DNA of 64,000 bases, from assembly GCF_003240585.1 (NCBI RefSeq), contig NZ_PCDP01000038.1, positions 310,001-374,000 of the forward strand, read 5' to 3'. The stretch comes from Arminella tubonensis (GTDB lineage Bacteria; Pseudomonadota; Alphaproteobacteria; Rhizobiales; Rhizobiaceae). This document shows positions 36,131-44,885 of the stretch, in pieces (within the stretch, counting starts at the first letter, position 1; each line of letters starts with the position of its first letter). A program made the translations under genes and the position numbers. Under the pieces are notes generated by a model. It saw only the letters and a list, made by a program, of their open reading frames with translations, did not search any database and had not been told where the DNA came from.

Positions 36131-37416
36131 GCCGCAACCTGCCCGTCAACGCCGACCGCATCGCCTTGGACATCGACGCGCTTGCCGGGATCACCGAGCC
36201 GGGCCATCCCTGGACGCGGCGGGCCTTTTCGCCGCTGTTTCTTGAGGGGCGCCGGTATATCGAGGCGCGCATGAAGGCCGCCGGCCTTGAGACGCGCATC
36301 GATGCCGCGGGCAATCTCATTGGCCGTCGCGCAGGCGCCAAGCCCGGGCTCGGGACGATCACGGTCGGCTCGCACTCCGACACCGTTCCCGACGGCGGCC
36401 GCTTCGACGGTATTGCCGGCGTCATCTCGGCGCTCGAAGTTGCCCGCGCGCTTTCCGACCGCGACATCCAGCTCGACCATGATCTTGAGATCGTCGACTT
36501 CCTCGCCGAGGAAGTAAGCATTTTTGGCGTTTCCTGCATCGGCAGCCGCGGAATGACCGGTCAATTGCCCGAAGCGTGGCTTTCACGCGTCAGCGACGGC
36601 CGCGATCTTTCCAAGGGAATCCTCGAGGTCGGCGGCGATCCGTCTGCCCTGCTCACCCAAAAGCGACCGGATATCGCTGGCTTCCTCGAGCTTCACATCG
36701 AGCAGGGACCGGTGCTGGAGGCGGAAGGCAAGGACGTGGGCATAGTGACGGCTATCGCTGGCATCACCCGGATCGAGGTCACCGTCGAAGGCCGTGCCGA
36801 CCATGCCGGCACAACGCCGATGGACCGAAGGGCCGACGCGCTGGTGGCGGCTTCGCAACTGGTGCTCGACATTCGCGCTGCGGCGATGGAGCACGCGAGA
36901 ACGCCCGGTCACTTCGCGGCAACCGTCGGCGAATTCCGGATCGAGCCGAACGCGGCAAATGTCGTGCCTTCGAAGGTAGTGTTGCTGATCGACGGGCGCG
37001 CGGAGATTCGAAGCGACATGGAAGCGTTCTGCCAATGGCTGGACGGACATGTAGTCACGCTGGCAGCCGAACACGGGGTCTCGATCAAGCCGCCACTGCG
37101 AGTCTCTGATAATTTGCCGACGCCTGGCGATCTTGGCCTGCTCGATACACTCGAACAGGCATGCGACACCGTCGGCGCCCGGCATCGGCGCATGGCCTCG
37201 GGCGCGGGGCACGATACGGCCTGGATCGCCAAGGTGGCGCCGGCTGCGATGATCTTCGTGCCTTGCAGGGAAGGCCGCAGCCACTCGGCGGACGAATGGG
37301 CTGAGAACGACGATATCGCGCTTGGGGCCGCGGTGCTCTTCGAAGCGGTCTGCGACATGGACAAGTCACTTTCGAACATCATCCAGGAGAAGCCAGATGG
37401 GACGCATACTCGTTGA
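36127..37416 (+). CDS. M20-family N-carbamoyl-amino-acid amidohydrolase
   Basis: 429 residues, Zn/Mn-dependent amidase (hydantoinase/carbamoylase, HyuC-like). Metal ligands are seen in VGSHSDTVPDGGRFDG, in LAEEVSIFG, in LELHIEQGPVLE and in the C-terminal RSHSADEWAE; the dimer-domain motif DHAGTTPMDRR is present. In context it would hydrolyse N-carbamoyl-glutamate to glutamate, CO2 and ammonia. It overlaps the previous gene by 4 bp and the next gene starts inside its 3' end. Confidence 0.88.
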   Translation: MSRNLPVNADRIALDIDALAGITEPGHPWTRRAFSPLFLEGRRYIEARMKAAGLETRIDAAGNLIGRRAGAKPGLGTITVGSHSDTVPDGGRFDGIAGVISALEVARALSDRDIQLDHDLEIVDFLAEEVSIFGVSCIGSRGMTGQLPEAWLSRVSDGRDLSKGILEVGGDPSALLTQKRPDIAGFLELHIEQGPVLEAEGKDVGIVTAIAGITRIEVTVEGRADHAGTTPMDRRADALVAASQLVLDIRAAAMEHARTPGHFAATVGEFRIEPNAANVVPSKVVLLIDGRAEIRSDMEAFCQWLDGHVVTLAAEHGVSIKPPLRVSDNLPTPGDLGLLDTLEQACDTVGARHRRMASGAGHDTAWIAKVAPAAMIFVPCREGRSHSADEWAENDDIALGAAVLFEAVCDMDKSLSNIIQEKPDGTHTR

Positions 37417-38497
37417 GAAAGACGTCGAGGCAGCCGTCAGGGGTGGCTCCGTCTACGCTGCCGGCGGTGGCGGCTGGGCAGATCACGGCCGGATGCTCGG
37501 TTGCGCCGCGGTCAATGTCGGCAAGCCGGAGCTCGTCTCCATCGATGAGCTTGATGATCAGGACTGGATCGCGACGGCGGCCGCCATCGGCGCGCCGGCC
37601 TCGACCACGCCCTGGGAGATGCAGGGCATCGATTATGTCAAGGCCGTGCAGCTTTTGCAGGAAGAGCTTGGCGAAAAGCTTACCGGGCTAATCATCGGCC
37701 AGAACGGCCGCTCATCCACACTCAACGGCTGGCTTCCCTCGGCTATCCTTGGCACCAAAGTCGTCGATGCCGTCGGCGATATCCGCGCGCACCCGACCGG
37801 CGACATGGGCTCAATCGGCATGGCCGGATCGCCGGAGCAGATGATCCAGACCGCCGTCGGCGGCAATCGCGCTGAAAACCGATATATCGAGCTGGTCGTA
37901 AAAGGTGCCACGGCGAAGATATCGCCGATCCTGCGGGCCGCATCCGACCAATCGGGCGGCTTCATCGCCAGCTGCCGTAATCCGCTGCGGGCATCTTACG
38001 TACGCACCCATGCTGCGCTTGGCGGGATTTCCATGGCACTGGCGCTAGGTGAAGCGATCATCGCTGCGGAGAAAAAGGGCAGTGCTGCCATCATCGATGC
38101 GATCTGCAAGACGACGGGCGGGCATATTCTTGCCGAAGGGGTCATTACCAGCAAGGCGGTTGTCTATACCAAGGAGGCTTTCGATATCGGAACGATCTCG
38201 GTCGGTTCGGGTGAGAAGGCCGTCACGATGCATGTCATGAACGAATACATGGCTGTCGATGATTCCTCGGGCAAGCGCGTTGCTACCTTCCCCTCTGTTA
38301 TCACGACCCTCTCGCCCGAAGGGGAGCCGCTCAGCGTCGGACAGTTGCACGAGGGCATGAATGTCCTGATCCTTCATGTGCCGAAGGAGATCATCCCGCT
38401 CTCGGCAAGCGTTCTCGACCCAACGGTTTATCCATCCGTTGAGAAGGCGATGGGCATCGAGATCGCCAAATATGTTTTTAGTTCACCCTCCCCTTGA
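37397..38497 (+). CDS. DUF917 protein, probable thiohydantoin-propionate desulfurase
   Basis: 366 residues of the DUF917 / S-methyl-thiohydantoin desulfurase family. Hallmarks are the glycine-rich start VYAAGGGGWADHGRML, ELVSIDELDDQDWIATAAAIGAPAS and KVVDAVGDIRAHP. In ergothioneine breakdown this type of enzyme removes sulfur from 3-(5-oxo-2-thioxoimidazolidin-4-yl)propionate, giving hydantoin-5-propionate and sulfide. The start ATG is 20 bp inside the end of the M20 gene, with AGGAGA upstream. The last residues (FSSPSP) are encoded by the RIME repeat that follows, so the original C-terminus was probably altered by its insertion. Confidence 0.78.
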   Translation: MGRILVEKDVEAAVRGGSVYAAGGGGWADHGRMLGCAAVNVGKPELVSIDELDDQDWIATAAAIGAPASTTPWEMQGIDYVKAVQLLQEELGEKLTGLIIGQNGRSSTLNGWLPSAILGTKVVDAVGDIRAHPTGDMGSIGMAGSPEQMIQTAVGGNRAENRYIELVVKGATAKISPILRAASDQSGGFIASCRNPLRASYVRTHAALGGISMALALGEAIIAAEKKGSAAIIDAICKTTGGHILAEGVITSKAVVYTKEAFDIGTISVGSGEKAVTMHVMNEYMAVDDSSGKRVATFPSVITTLSPEGEPLSVGQLHEGMNVLILHVPKEIIPLSASVLDPTVYPSVEKAMGIEIAKYVFSSPSP

Positions 38498-38602
38498 TGG
38501 GGAGGGTCGGCACGAAGTGCCGGGGTGGGGTGATCTTTTGCGACATCCAAAAGTCACCCCCACCCGCAGCTTCGCTGCGACCTCCCCCATCAAGGGGGAG
38601 GT
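38484..38602. repeat. RIME-type Rhizobium intergenic palindromic element
   Basis: About 119 bp built of nested palindromes: it begins CACCCTCCCCTTGATGGGGA and ends CCCCCATCAAGGGGGAGGT, with inner hairpins GGCACGAAGTGCC and GCAGCTTCGCTGC. This is the pattern of RIME1 elements of Rhizobium genomes. It lies between the DUF917 gene and the urocanase gene and covers the last codons and stop of the former. Confidence 0.85.
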
Positions 38603-38662
38603 ATGAGTGGCGAGTTCGTGCCAGGCAATTACTCCACGTTTTAACGAGCAAGGACCAAGACC

Positions 38663-40321
38663 ATGCCGAAAGCCAATCCACGTCATCCGAATTTTCCCAT
38701 TCCGGGCGGTCCGGCGTTGCGCGCCAAGGGCTGGCGGCAGGAGGCGCTGCTTCGGTTGCTGGAGAACGTGCTGGCGGTCGGGGAGGATCCCGACAACTTG
38801 ATCGTATACGCGGCTCTTGGAAAGGCGGCGCGCAACTGGGCGGCGCATAAGGCGATCGTCAAGGCGCTGACCGAGATGGATGAGGACCAGACGCTGCTGA
38901 TCCAGTCCGGCAAGCCGATCGGGCTGGTAAAGACCCATTCGAAAGCGCCGCTGGTGATCATGGCCAACTGCAATATCGTCGGTCAATGGGCGAAGGCTGA
39001 GGTCTTCTACGAGCTGCAGCGCAAGGGTCTGATCTGCTGGGGTGGACTGACGGCGGGTGCCTGGCAATATATCGGCAGCCAGGGCGTGATCCAGGGCACC
39101 TACGAAATCTTCATGCGCATCGCCGAGCGTCGTTTCGGCGGCGATCTGCACGGCCGTTTCGTGCTGACGGCAGGTCTCGGCGGCATGGGCGGTGCGCAGC
39201 CTTTGGCCGGACGCATGGCGGGTGCGGCAATCCTCTGCATCGACATCGACGCAGAGCGTGCCCGAAAGCGGCAGCAGATCGGCTATCTCCAGGAGATCGC
39301 CCCGGACCTCGATTCGGCGCTTGCAATGATCGACGCCGCGGTCAAGGACAAGCGCGCGCTTTCGGTGGGACTTGTCGGCAACGCGGCGGAGATCTATCCC
39401 GAGATCGCCCGGCGGGGCATCGTCCCCGACGTCGTCACGGACCAGACATCGGCTCACGATCTCGTCTACGGCTATGTACCGAAGGGCATGACCCTCGAGC
39501 AGGTGAAGGGTCTTCGCGACGATGGCCAGGGGCAATTGATGGCTGCCAGCCGCGCCTCGATCGTCGAACACGTCAAGGCGATGCTCGACTTCCAGAAGAA
39601 GGGTGCCGAAGTCTTCGACAATGGCAACCTGATCCGGACGCAGGCAAAGGAAGGCGGCGTTGCCAATGCCTTCGATATTCCCATTTTCACAGAGGCATAT
39701 CTGCGGCCGCTATTTGCCCGCGCTATCGGCCCGTTTCGCTGGATGGCGCTGTCGGGCGAGGAAAGCGACATCGCGCGCATCGACGACCTGCTGCTCGAGA
39801 TGTTTCCCGACAACAAGATCATCACCAACTGGATCAGGCTTGCCCGAGAGCACGTGCCCTTCGAGGGACTGCCGGCGCGGATCGCCTGGCTTGGCCACGG
39901 CGAGCGGACATCGCTTGCCCGCCGGGTCAACGAGCTGGTGGCGAGCGGCGAGCTGAAGGGCCCTGTCGCCTTTTCGCGCGACCATCTCGACGCCGGAGCG
40001 ATGGCACACCCAAATATCATGACGGAGCGGATGAAAGACGGTTCCGACGCCATAGCCGACTGGCCGCTGATCGACGCTATGATGCTCTGTTCATCGATGG
40101 CCGACCTTGTGGTCGTTCATTCCGGCGGTGGCGGCTATGCCGGCTACATGACGAGCTGCGGCGTGACCGTCGTTGCGGATGGCACTGAGGCCGCCGACGA
40201 ACGGCTCGACCATGCGCTCACCAACGACACAGCACTTGGTGTCATGCGCTATGCAGATGCCGGCTACGAGGACGCCCTTGATGAAGTCGAGAAGAAGAAC
40301 GTGCCTTACATCAGGCTCTGA
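38663..40321 (+). CDS. urocanase-family hydratase, probable thiourocanate hydratase
   Basis: 552 residues, full urocanase length. The NAD-binding region is TAGLGGMGGAQPLAGRMAGA, followed by VTDQTSAHDLVYGYVPKGMT, HGERTSLARRVNELV and SRDHLDAG, all family blocks. Urocanases add water to the imidazole of urocanate; here, next to a desulfurase and hydantoin hydrolases, thiourocanate hydration to a thiohydantoin propionate is more likely. hutH, hutI and hutG partners of ordinary histidine breakdown are absent. An AAGGA ribosome site precedes the ATG. Its stop overlaps a tiny ORF by TGATG. Confidence 0.88.
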   Translation: MPKANPRHPNFPIPGGPALRAKGWRQEALLRLLENVLAVGEDPDNLIVYAALGKAARNWAAHKAIVKALTEMDEDQTLLIQSGKPIGLVKTHSKAPLVIMANCNIVGQWAKAEVFYELQRKGLICWGGLTAGAWQYIGSQGVIQGTYEIFMRIAERRFGGDLHGRFVLTAGLGGMGGAQPLAGRMAGAAILCIDIDAERARKRQQIGYLQEIAPDLDSALAMIDAAVKDKRALSVGLVGNAAEIYPEIARRGIVPDVVTDQTSAHDLVYGYVPKGMTLEQVKGLRDDGQGQLMAASRASIVEHVKAMLDFQKKGAEVFDNGNLIRTQAKEGGVANAFDIPIFTEAYLRPLFARAIGPFRWMALSGEESDIARIDDLLLEMFPDNKIITNWIRLAREHVPFEGLPARIAWLGHGERTSLARRVNELVASGELKGPVAFSRDHLDAGAMAHPNIMTERMKDGSDAIADWPLIDAMMLCSSMADLVVVHSGGGGYAGYMTSCGVTVVADGTEAADERLDHALTNDTALGVMRYADAGYEDALDEVEKKNVPYIRL

Positions 40322-40398
40322 TGAAGCGGCTGTTCTTCTCGGCAGCCGGAGGATATGGTTGGGGCAAATTTCTCAATGATTTGAAGAGACGCCCGTGA
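40321..40398 (+). CDS. possible 25-residue coupled small ORF
   Basis: ATG at 40321 overlaps the hydratase stop (TGATG), and the TGA at 40396 overlaps the GTG start of the next gene (GTGA). It would encode MKRLFFSAAGGYGWGKFLND and five more residues. Both junctions suggest translational coupling, but no homologue is known to me and the ORF is short, so it may only carry ribosomes to the next gene. Confidence 0.3.
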   Translation: MKRLFFSAAGGYGWGKFLNDLKRRP

Positions 40399-41078
40399 TC
40401 CCCTGGTCCCTGCTCGATACCGCGAAAATTCCTGGCGGAGGCGGTGAGCTGCGCCTGAAGCAGCGTGGCCAGGAGTTTTCAATCATGCTCGGAACCAACG
40501 AGCTGATGAACAGCCGCCTCAGCGGCTCCGAGCAGGCACTTGCCACGCTCGCCTGCGGGAAGCTCGGCGGCCGACCGAGCCCGCATGTCCTGATCGGCGG
40601 GTTGGGCATGGGCTTCACCCTACGCGCCGCCCTCGGAGTGCTTGGCGCCGATAGCAGGATCGCAGTCGCGGAATTGGTGCCAGCCGTCGTCGCCTGGGCG
40701 CGGGGGCCTATGGCCGCGGTGTTCGGAAACAGTCTCAACGACCCGCGTGTCATCATCCACGAGGGGGATGTCGGGCTGCTGATCCGTTCCGGCACGGCTG
40801 CCTACGATGCGATCCTGCTCGATGTCGACAATGGTCCCGACGGAATTACCCACGCAGCCAATGACGGACTTTACGACCTTGAGGGCCTTGGAGCTGCTTG
40901 GCGGGCACTTCGCCCGGGCGGCGTTCTCGCGGTTTGGTCATCGGGCCCGGATGCGAAATTCACCAAGCGATTGAGGGAAGTCGGCTTTGTCGCCGAGGAG
41001 GTCGGCGTTCGTGCGAACGGCAAGCGTGGCGGCGCCCGGCACGTGATCTGGCTCGCGGTCAAGACCGGGCGTTCATAG
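40395..41078 (+). CDS. spermidine synthase-like methyltransferase-fold protein
   Basis: 227 residues. Rossmann fold of the SpeE type: VLIGGLGMGFTLRAALGVL as motif I, then IAVAELVPAVVAWARGP and the acidic YDAILLDVDNGPDG. The N-terminal tetramerisation domain of true spermidine synthases is short. Start is GTG 40395. It follows the operon closely and may be cotranscribed, but its role there is unclear. It converges with and overlaps the VOC gene by 20 bp. Confidence 0.8.
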   Translation: MIPWSLLDTAKIPGGGGELRLKQRGQEFSIMLGTNELMNSRLSGSEQALATLACGKLGGRPSPHVLIGGLGMGFTLRAALGVLGADSRIAVAELVPAVVAWARGPMAAVFGNSLNDPRVIIHEGDVGLLIRSGTAAYDAILLDVDNGPDGITHAANDGLYDLEGLGAAWRALRPGGVLAVWSSGPDAKFTKRLREVGFVAEEVGVRANGKRGGARHVIWLAVKTGRS

Positions 41079-41502
41079 CGTCGACAGGCGATGCAGCGGT
41101 GTCGCCGCGTTCGCCCGGCGTGACATAGTTGGACAGCTCCACGAGGTTCTGGTCCGGGTCGCGGAAATAGACCGAGCTGATTTGACCCATTGCGCCGGTG
41201 CGTTCCACCGGCCCTTGCTCGATCGGCACAGCCATCGCCTCAAGATGGGCAATGATCGCATCGAGCGGCGTCTCGGCTATGAAACAGAGGTCGGCGGAAC
41301 CAGGTGTCGGGCGCATGGCCTTCGGCTCGAATTCATGTCCGGCCTGATGCAGGTTGATTTTCTGGCTGCCGAAGCTCAGTGCCTTGCGCCCCTCGCCAAA
41401 GGTCTCGACGGTCATACCGAGTACGCCGCTGTAAAACTCGCAGCTCTCTTCGATGCTGGCAACAGTCAGCACCAGATGATCGAGACGATCGATACGGATC
41501 AT
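41059..41502 (-). CDS. VOC/glyoxalase-family protein
   Basis: 147 residues. Two VOC modules: RLDHLVLTVASIEESCEFYSG and SADLCFIAETPLDAIIAHLE, ending SVYFRDPDQNLVELSNY. Possible metal ligands are the His of DHLVL and the Glu of LVELSNY. Start is the ATG of MIRIDRLDH. It sits just after the MFS gene on the same strand with an 11-bp gap. Confidence 0.85.
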   Translation of the reverse strand: MIRIDRLDHLVLTVASIEESCEFYSGVLGMTVETFGEGRKALSFGSQKINLHQAGHEFEPKAMRPTPGSADLCFIAETPLDAIIAHLEAMAVPIEQGPVERTGAMGQISSVYFRDPDQNLVELSNYVTPGERGDTAASPVDAMNARS

Positions 41503-41513
41503 TTCCTTCTCCC

Positions 41514-42791
41514 TCACCGGCTCGCGAGCCTGGCAACACCGAGTGCGGCGACAAGGCAGCCGGCCAGCAGCACCAGGATGAAGGTGACCACGGCGGACCA
41601 GCCGTCGGCAAGCCAAAAATAGCCGCCGAGCGAACCGGCGATGCTGGAGCCGAGGTAGTAAGCCAGCAGGTAGAGCGAGGAGGCATGGCCCTTGGTATCG
41701 CGGGCGAGCCTTCCGACGAGGGCGCTGGCGACCGAATGGGTGGCGAAGAAGCCGATCGTCACCAGGACGATGCCGAGGATGATCAACGGCAGCGACGAGG
41801 ACAGCGTTACCGCGGCGCCTGCAGCTGCAATCAGGATGCCTGCACGCATGACCGCGAAATGACCGACGCGATCACCCAGGCTGCCCGCGGCCCAGGAAGC
41901 GGCGATGCCGAAGAGATAGGCGGTGAAGATCAGTCCCAGCTCCGTCTGCGTGAGATTGAAGGGTGCTGCGACCAACCGGAACCCGGCATAGTTATAGACC
42001 GTGACGAAGGCGCCCATCGCCAGGAAACCGATGGTAAAGAGCAGCGGCAAAGCCGGGTTTCTGACGTGACCGAGCCACGCCTTCAGATGGAAGCCGGCAT
42101 TGAAGTCCTTGCGGGGCACGAAATTGCGCGACGGCGGCAGTAGCAACATGAAACCGATTGCAGTCAGCAGGCCGAGAACGCCGACCGCGGCGAGCGCGGG
42201 GCGCCATGAAAGATATTCGGCGATAGCGCCGGTGACGACGCGCCCGGCCATGCCACCGAAGGCGTTGCCGGCTATATAAAGTCCCATGGAGGCGCCGAGC
42301 CCGCGGGGATCAATTTCCTCGGCCAAGTAGGTCATGGCCACCGCCGGCACGCCGCCGAGCAGGAACCCTTCGAGTGCGCGGATCACCAGCAACAGATGCC
42401 AATTCGGCACCAGCGAACAGGCGATGGTGCAAAGTGCCGCGCCCATCAGCGAAACGAACATCAGGCTTCGGCGGCCAAAGCCTTCGGACACTGCCGCTGC
42501 GCAGAAGATGGCAAAGGCAAGGAACCCGGTCGACAGCGATAGGGACAATGAACTTGCCGCAGGGCTGACGCTGAAATCATGGGCAAAAATCGGCATTAGC
42601 GGCTGGACGCAATAGAGTAGGGAGAAGGTCGAGAAGCCGGAAAGAAACAGTGCGAAACTGGCGCGCTTATAGGCGGGTGTGCCTCGCGTCAGGAACTGCC
42701 TGGCAACCACGGAGGCTTGCGTCGCGACGATCTTCAGATCGGGGCCGTCAATGGAGGTCGAAATTTCGGCTTGCTGGGCGGCACTGGACAT
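41514..42791 (-). CDS. MFS transporter, YnfM-like
   Basis: 425 residues with 12 predicted membrane helices after a 45-residue cytoplasmic N-terminus. The stretch SEGFGRRSLMFVSLMG matches the MFS loop 2-3 motif, and GSLGDRVGHFAVM is its second-half counterpart. YnfM-type proteins are putative drug or metabolite exporters. Divergent from a LysR regulator, which probably controls it. The ATG start is preferred over a GTG three codons upstream. Confidence 0.88.
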   Translation of the reverse strand: MSSAAQQAEISTSIDGPDLKIVATQASVVARQFLTRGTPAYKRASFALFLSGFSTFSLLYCVQPLMPIFAHDFSVSPAASSLSLSLSTGFLAFAIFCAAAVSEGFGRRSLMFVSLMGAALCTIACSLVPNWHLLLVIRALEGFLLGGVPAVAMTYLAEEIDPRGLGASMGLYIAGNAFGGMAGRVVTGAIAEYLSWRPALAAVGVLGLLTAIGFMLLLPPSRNFVPRKDFNAGFHLKAWLGHVRNPALPLLFTIGFLAMGAFVTVYNYAGFRLVAAPFNLTQTELGLIFTAYLFGIAASWAAGSLGDRVGHFAVMRAGILIAAAGAAVTLSSSLPLIILGIVLVTIGFFATHSVASALVGRLARDTKGHASSLYLLAYYLGSSIAGSLGGYFWLADGWSAVVTFILVLLAGCLVAALGVARLASR

Positions 42792-42887
42792 GGGGTACAC
42801 AACCTTTCCTGCCCTCCGATCTAGTCAAGTGGCCATCATTTGTCCAATATATGAAACAGGCGATTGCAATAGCTTTTGGAGATATCG

Positions 42888-43766
42888 ATGGAACTGCGTC
42901 ATCTCAGGTATTTCCTGGCGCTTGCCGACGAGGGAAATTTTACCCGCGCAGCAGCGACGCTCGGCATCGGCCAACCGCCGCTGAGCCAACAGATCCGTGA
43001 TCTAGAAAACGAGGTTGGCGCGCAGCTTTTCCATCGCGTGCCTCACGGCGCAGAACTGACGGCCGCAGGGACGGCTTTCCTGCCCGAGGCAAAGGCTGCC
43101 GTCTCGGCGGCGGGAAGGGCCAAGGTCGCGGCGCAGCGCGCCAATCGCGGCGAGATCGGGCGTCTCTCGCTGGGCTTCACGGCATCCTCGGCCTTCAACA
43201 CGGTCGTCAGCGCGACGATCCGCGAATATCGAAGGAGGTGGCCGGAGGTGCGGCTTTCGTTGACGGAAATGAATACCAACTTGCTGATGGAGCGCTTGAT
43301 ACGCGGCGAGATCGATGCGGCGTTCATCCGTCCGGGGCTCGAAGACCCGAGGGATGTACGGCTGAAACGGCTAGCCGACGAGCCGATGCTGCTCGCTCTC
43401 CCCGCCGGGCATGCGCTGGCAAAGCTTGCGCAAGTGCCGCTGTCGGCGCTTGCGACAGAGCCATTCATTCTCTTTCCGCGCGTCGTCGGTCTCAGTCTCT
43501 ATGACGATATCGCCGCCGCCTGCCGCAATGCCGGTTTCGAACTTGTGGTAGCGCAGGAGGCGCCGCAAATCCCGTCCGTCGTCAATCTCGTCGCCGCCAA
43601 TCTCGGCGTCTCCATCGTCCCTGCCTCGATCGCGCAGATCAAGCTCGATGGGGTCGCCTATCGTCCGATAGAGGGGCCGCCGCTGGTAGCGCGGCTGGGT
43701 CTCGCGATCCTGAAAGCGCTGCGAGCGCCGGTTACCGACAATCTGATGAGCCTGCTCAAAGACTGA
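42888..43766 (+). CDS. LysR-family transcriptional regulator
   Basis: 292 residues. N-terminal winged HTH: MELRHLRYFLALADEGNFTRAAATLGIGQPPLSQQIRDLE. The C-terminal effector domain includes FNTVVSATIREYRRRWPEVRL. GGAG lies before the ATG. Divergent from the MFS gene 97 bp away, the usual layout of a LysR regulator and its target. Confidence 0.92.
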   Translation: MELRHLRYFLALADEGNFTRAAATLGIGQPPLSQQIRDLENEVGAQLFHRVPHGAELTAAGTAFLPEAKAAVSAAGRAKVAAQRANRGEIGRLSLGFTASSAFNTVVSATIREYRRRWPEVRLSLTEMNTNLLMERLIRGEIDAAFIRPGLEDPRDVRLKRLADEPMLLALPAGHALAKLAQVPLSALATEPFILFPRVVGLSLYDDIAAACRNAGFELVVAQEAPQIPSVVNLVAANLGVSIVPASIAQIKLDGVAYRPIEGPPLVARLGLAILKALRAPVTDNLMSLLKD

Positions 43767-43932
43767 GATTCACAGGATTTTACGGTGCCTTCTCAGATGC
43801 CCTCGAATAACGATTTGCCGCCACAATAATCTCGTATATTTATCAGCCAACAATAATTGCATTCTAGCAGCTGTTAAAGAAGAAGCCCTTTTTCCGCGCG
43901 AAATTGCCATTTAGTGATTGAGAAAGTTCGAA

Positions 43933-44838
43933 ATGCCCTCCCCCGATAAGAATGTCGGAACGCTGAAGAAGCGGCACGGCGTCATTTTTCAACTCATTCT
44001 GAAACGAATTGCCAGTCGGGTGCTGAAGTCGGCGAAAACCGGCGCCAAGGAAATGGCGGTATTTTCCGGCAGCATCATCGGTGACCTACCGGTCCCCGCG
44101 AACGGATCCGACGTATTGCTGGCAGCCTGCAACGACGCCTATTTTCGACTGTTCGCATTGGATCTGATCCAGTCGATCGAGCTTCTGGGCGCACCCCAGG
44201 CCGTTCACATCCATCTTCTCGATCCCTCCGATGACGTTATTCGCGAGGCAGAGAGCCTGCGGAGCAGCCTCAAATCAGTGAAGCTGACTTTTACGGCCGA
44301 TCCGTGCGCGCTGGCGCGCAATCTTCCGCATCGCCAGGTCTACTACACTGCGGCGCGCTTTCTTCTCGCGCCGCTGATTTTAAAGGCCGGCGCGAAACGC
44401 CTGCTCATCATCGATGTCGATGCCGTGATGAACCGTTCGCCGTGGGCACTGTTCGGTGCGCAGACGTCGGCAAGCAGCGGTGGCTTTATTTTCAGGCGGG
44501 ATATGAAACGCCCCTGGTTCAAGGTGCTGGCTTCCGCGGTTTTCTACAATGACTCACCGCAATCCATCGGTCTTTGCGATGCGCTCGCTCGAAGCCTTGC
44601 GGCAACATTCAAATACAGACCGAAATACCATATCGATCAGATCCTGCCTTATTTCGTTTGCACCTTTGCAAAACGTGACGTTCCGAATTTTGAAACGTTC
44701 GATATCCCATCAAATATTATGGGATACGGATATGAGGCCGACGCGGCTTTCTGGACCGTGAAGGGAAAATCGAACATCGATCGCTTCCTGACGGAAAGAA
44801 GCAAACTGCTCGATAGCACCGTTGCCGCTGCGATCTAG
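43933..44838 (+). CDS. orphan protein resembling a GT-A glycosyltransferase
   Basis: 301 residues. From about residue 55: DVLLAACNDAYFRLFALDLIQSIE, then YYTAARFLLAPLILKAGAKRLLIIDVDAVMNRSPWALF. The Asp-Val-Asp after a hydrophobic strand is like the metal-binding DxD of GT8-type glycosyltransferases, but the match is weak. No membrane segment. Upstream DNA (43767-43932) is AT-rich, and no polysaccharide genes are near, so it may have been acquired alone. A TTG at 43918 is an alternative start. Confidence 0.55.
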   Translation: MPSPDKNVGTLKKRHGVIFQLILKRIASRVLKSAKTGAKEMAVFSGSIIGDLPVPANGSDVLLAACNDAYFRLFALDLIQSIELLGAPQAVHIHLLDPSDDVIREAESLRSSLKSVKLTFTADPCALARNLPHRQVYYTAARFLLAPLILKAGAKRLLIIDVDAVMNRSPWALFGAQTSASSGGFIFRRDMKRPWFKVLASAVFYNDSPQSIGLCDALARSLAATFKYRPKYHIDQILPYFVCTFAKRDVPNFETFDIPSNIMGYGYEADAAFWTVKGKSNIDRFLTERSKLLDSTVAAAI

Positions 44839-44885
44839 GCAAACGTGAAGCCGGCGTCCTGCACGACAGCAAGAAGCCTTTGCGC

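Noticed and set aside
38663..40321. The urocanase as part of an ordinary histidine utilisation (hut) pathway.
   Set aside because: No imidazolonepropionase or formiminoglutamate genes are near, the lyase lacks MIO, and a desulfurase-family gene is present.
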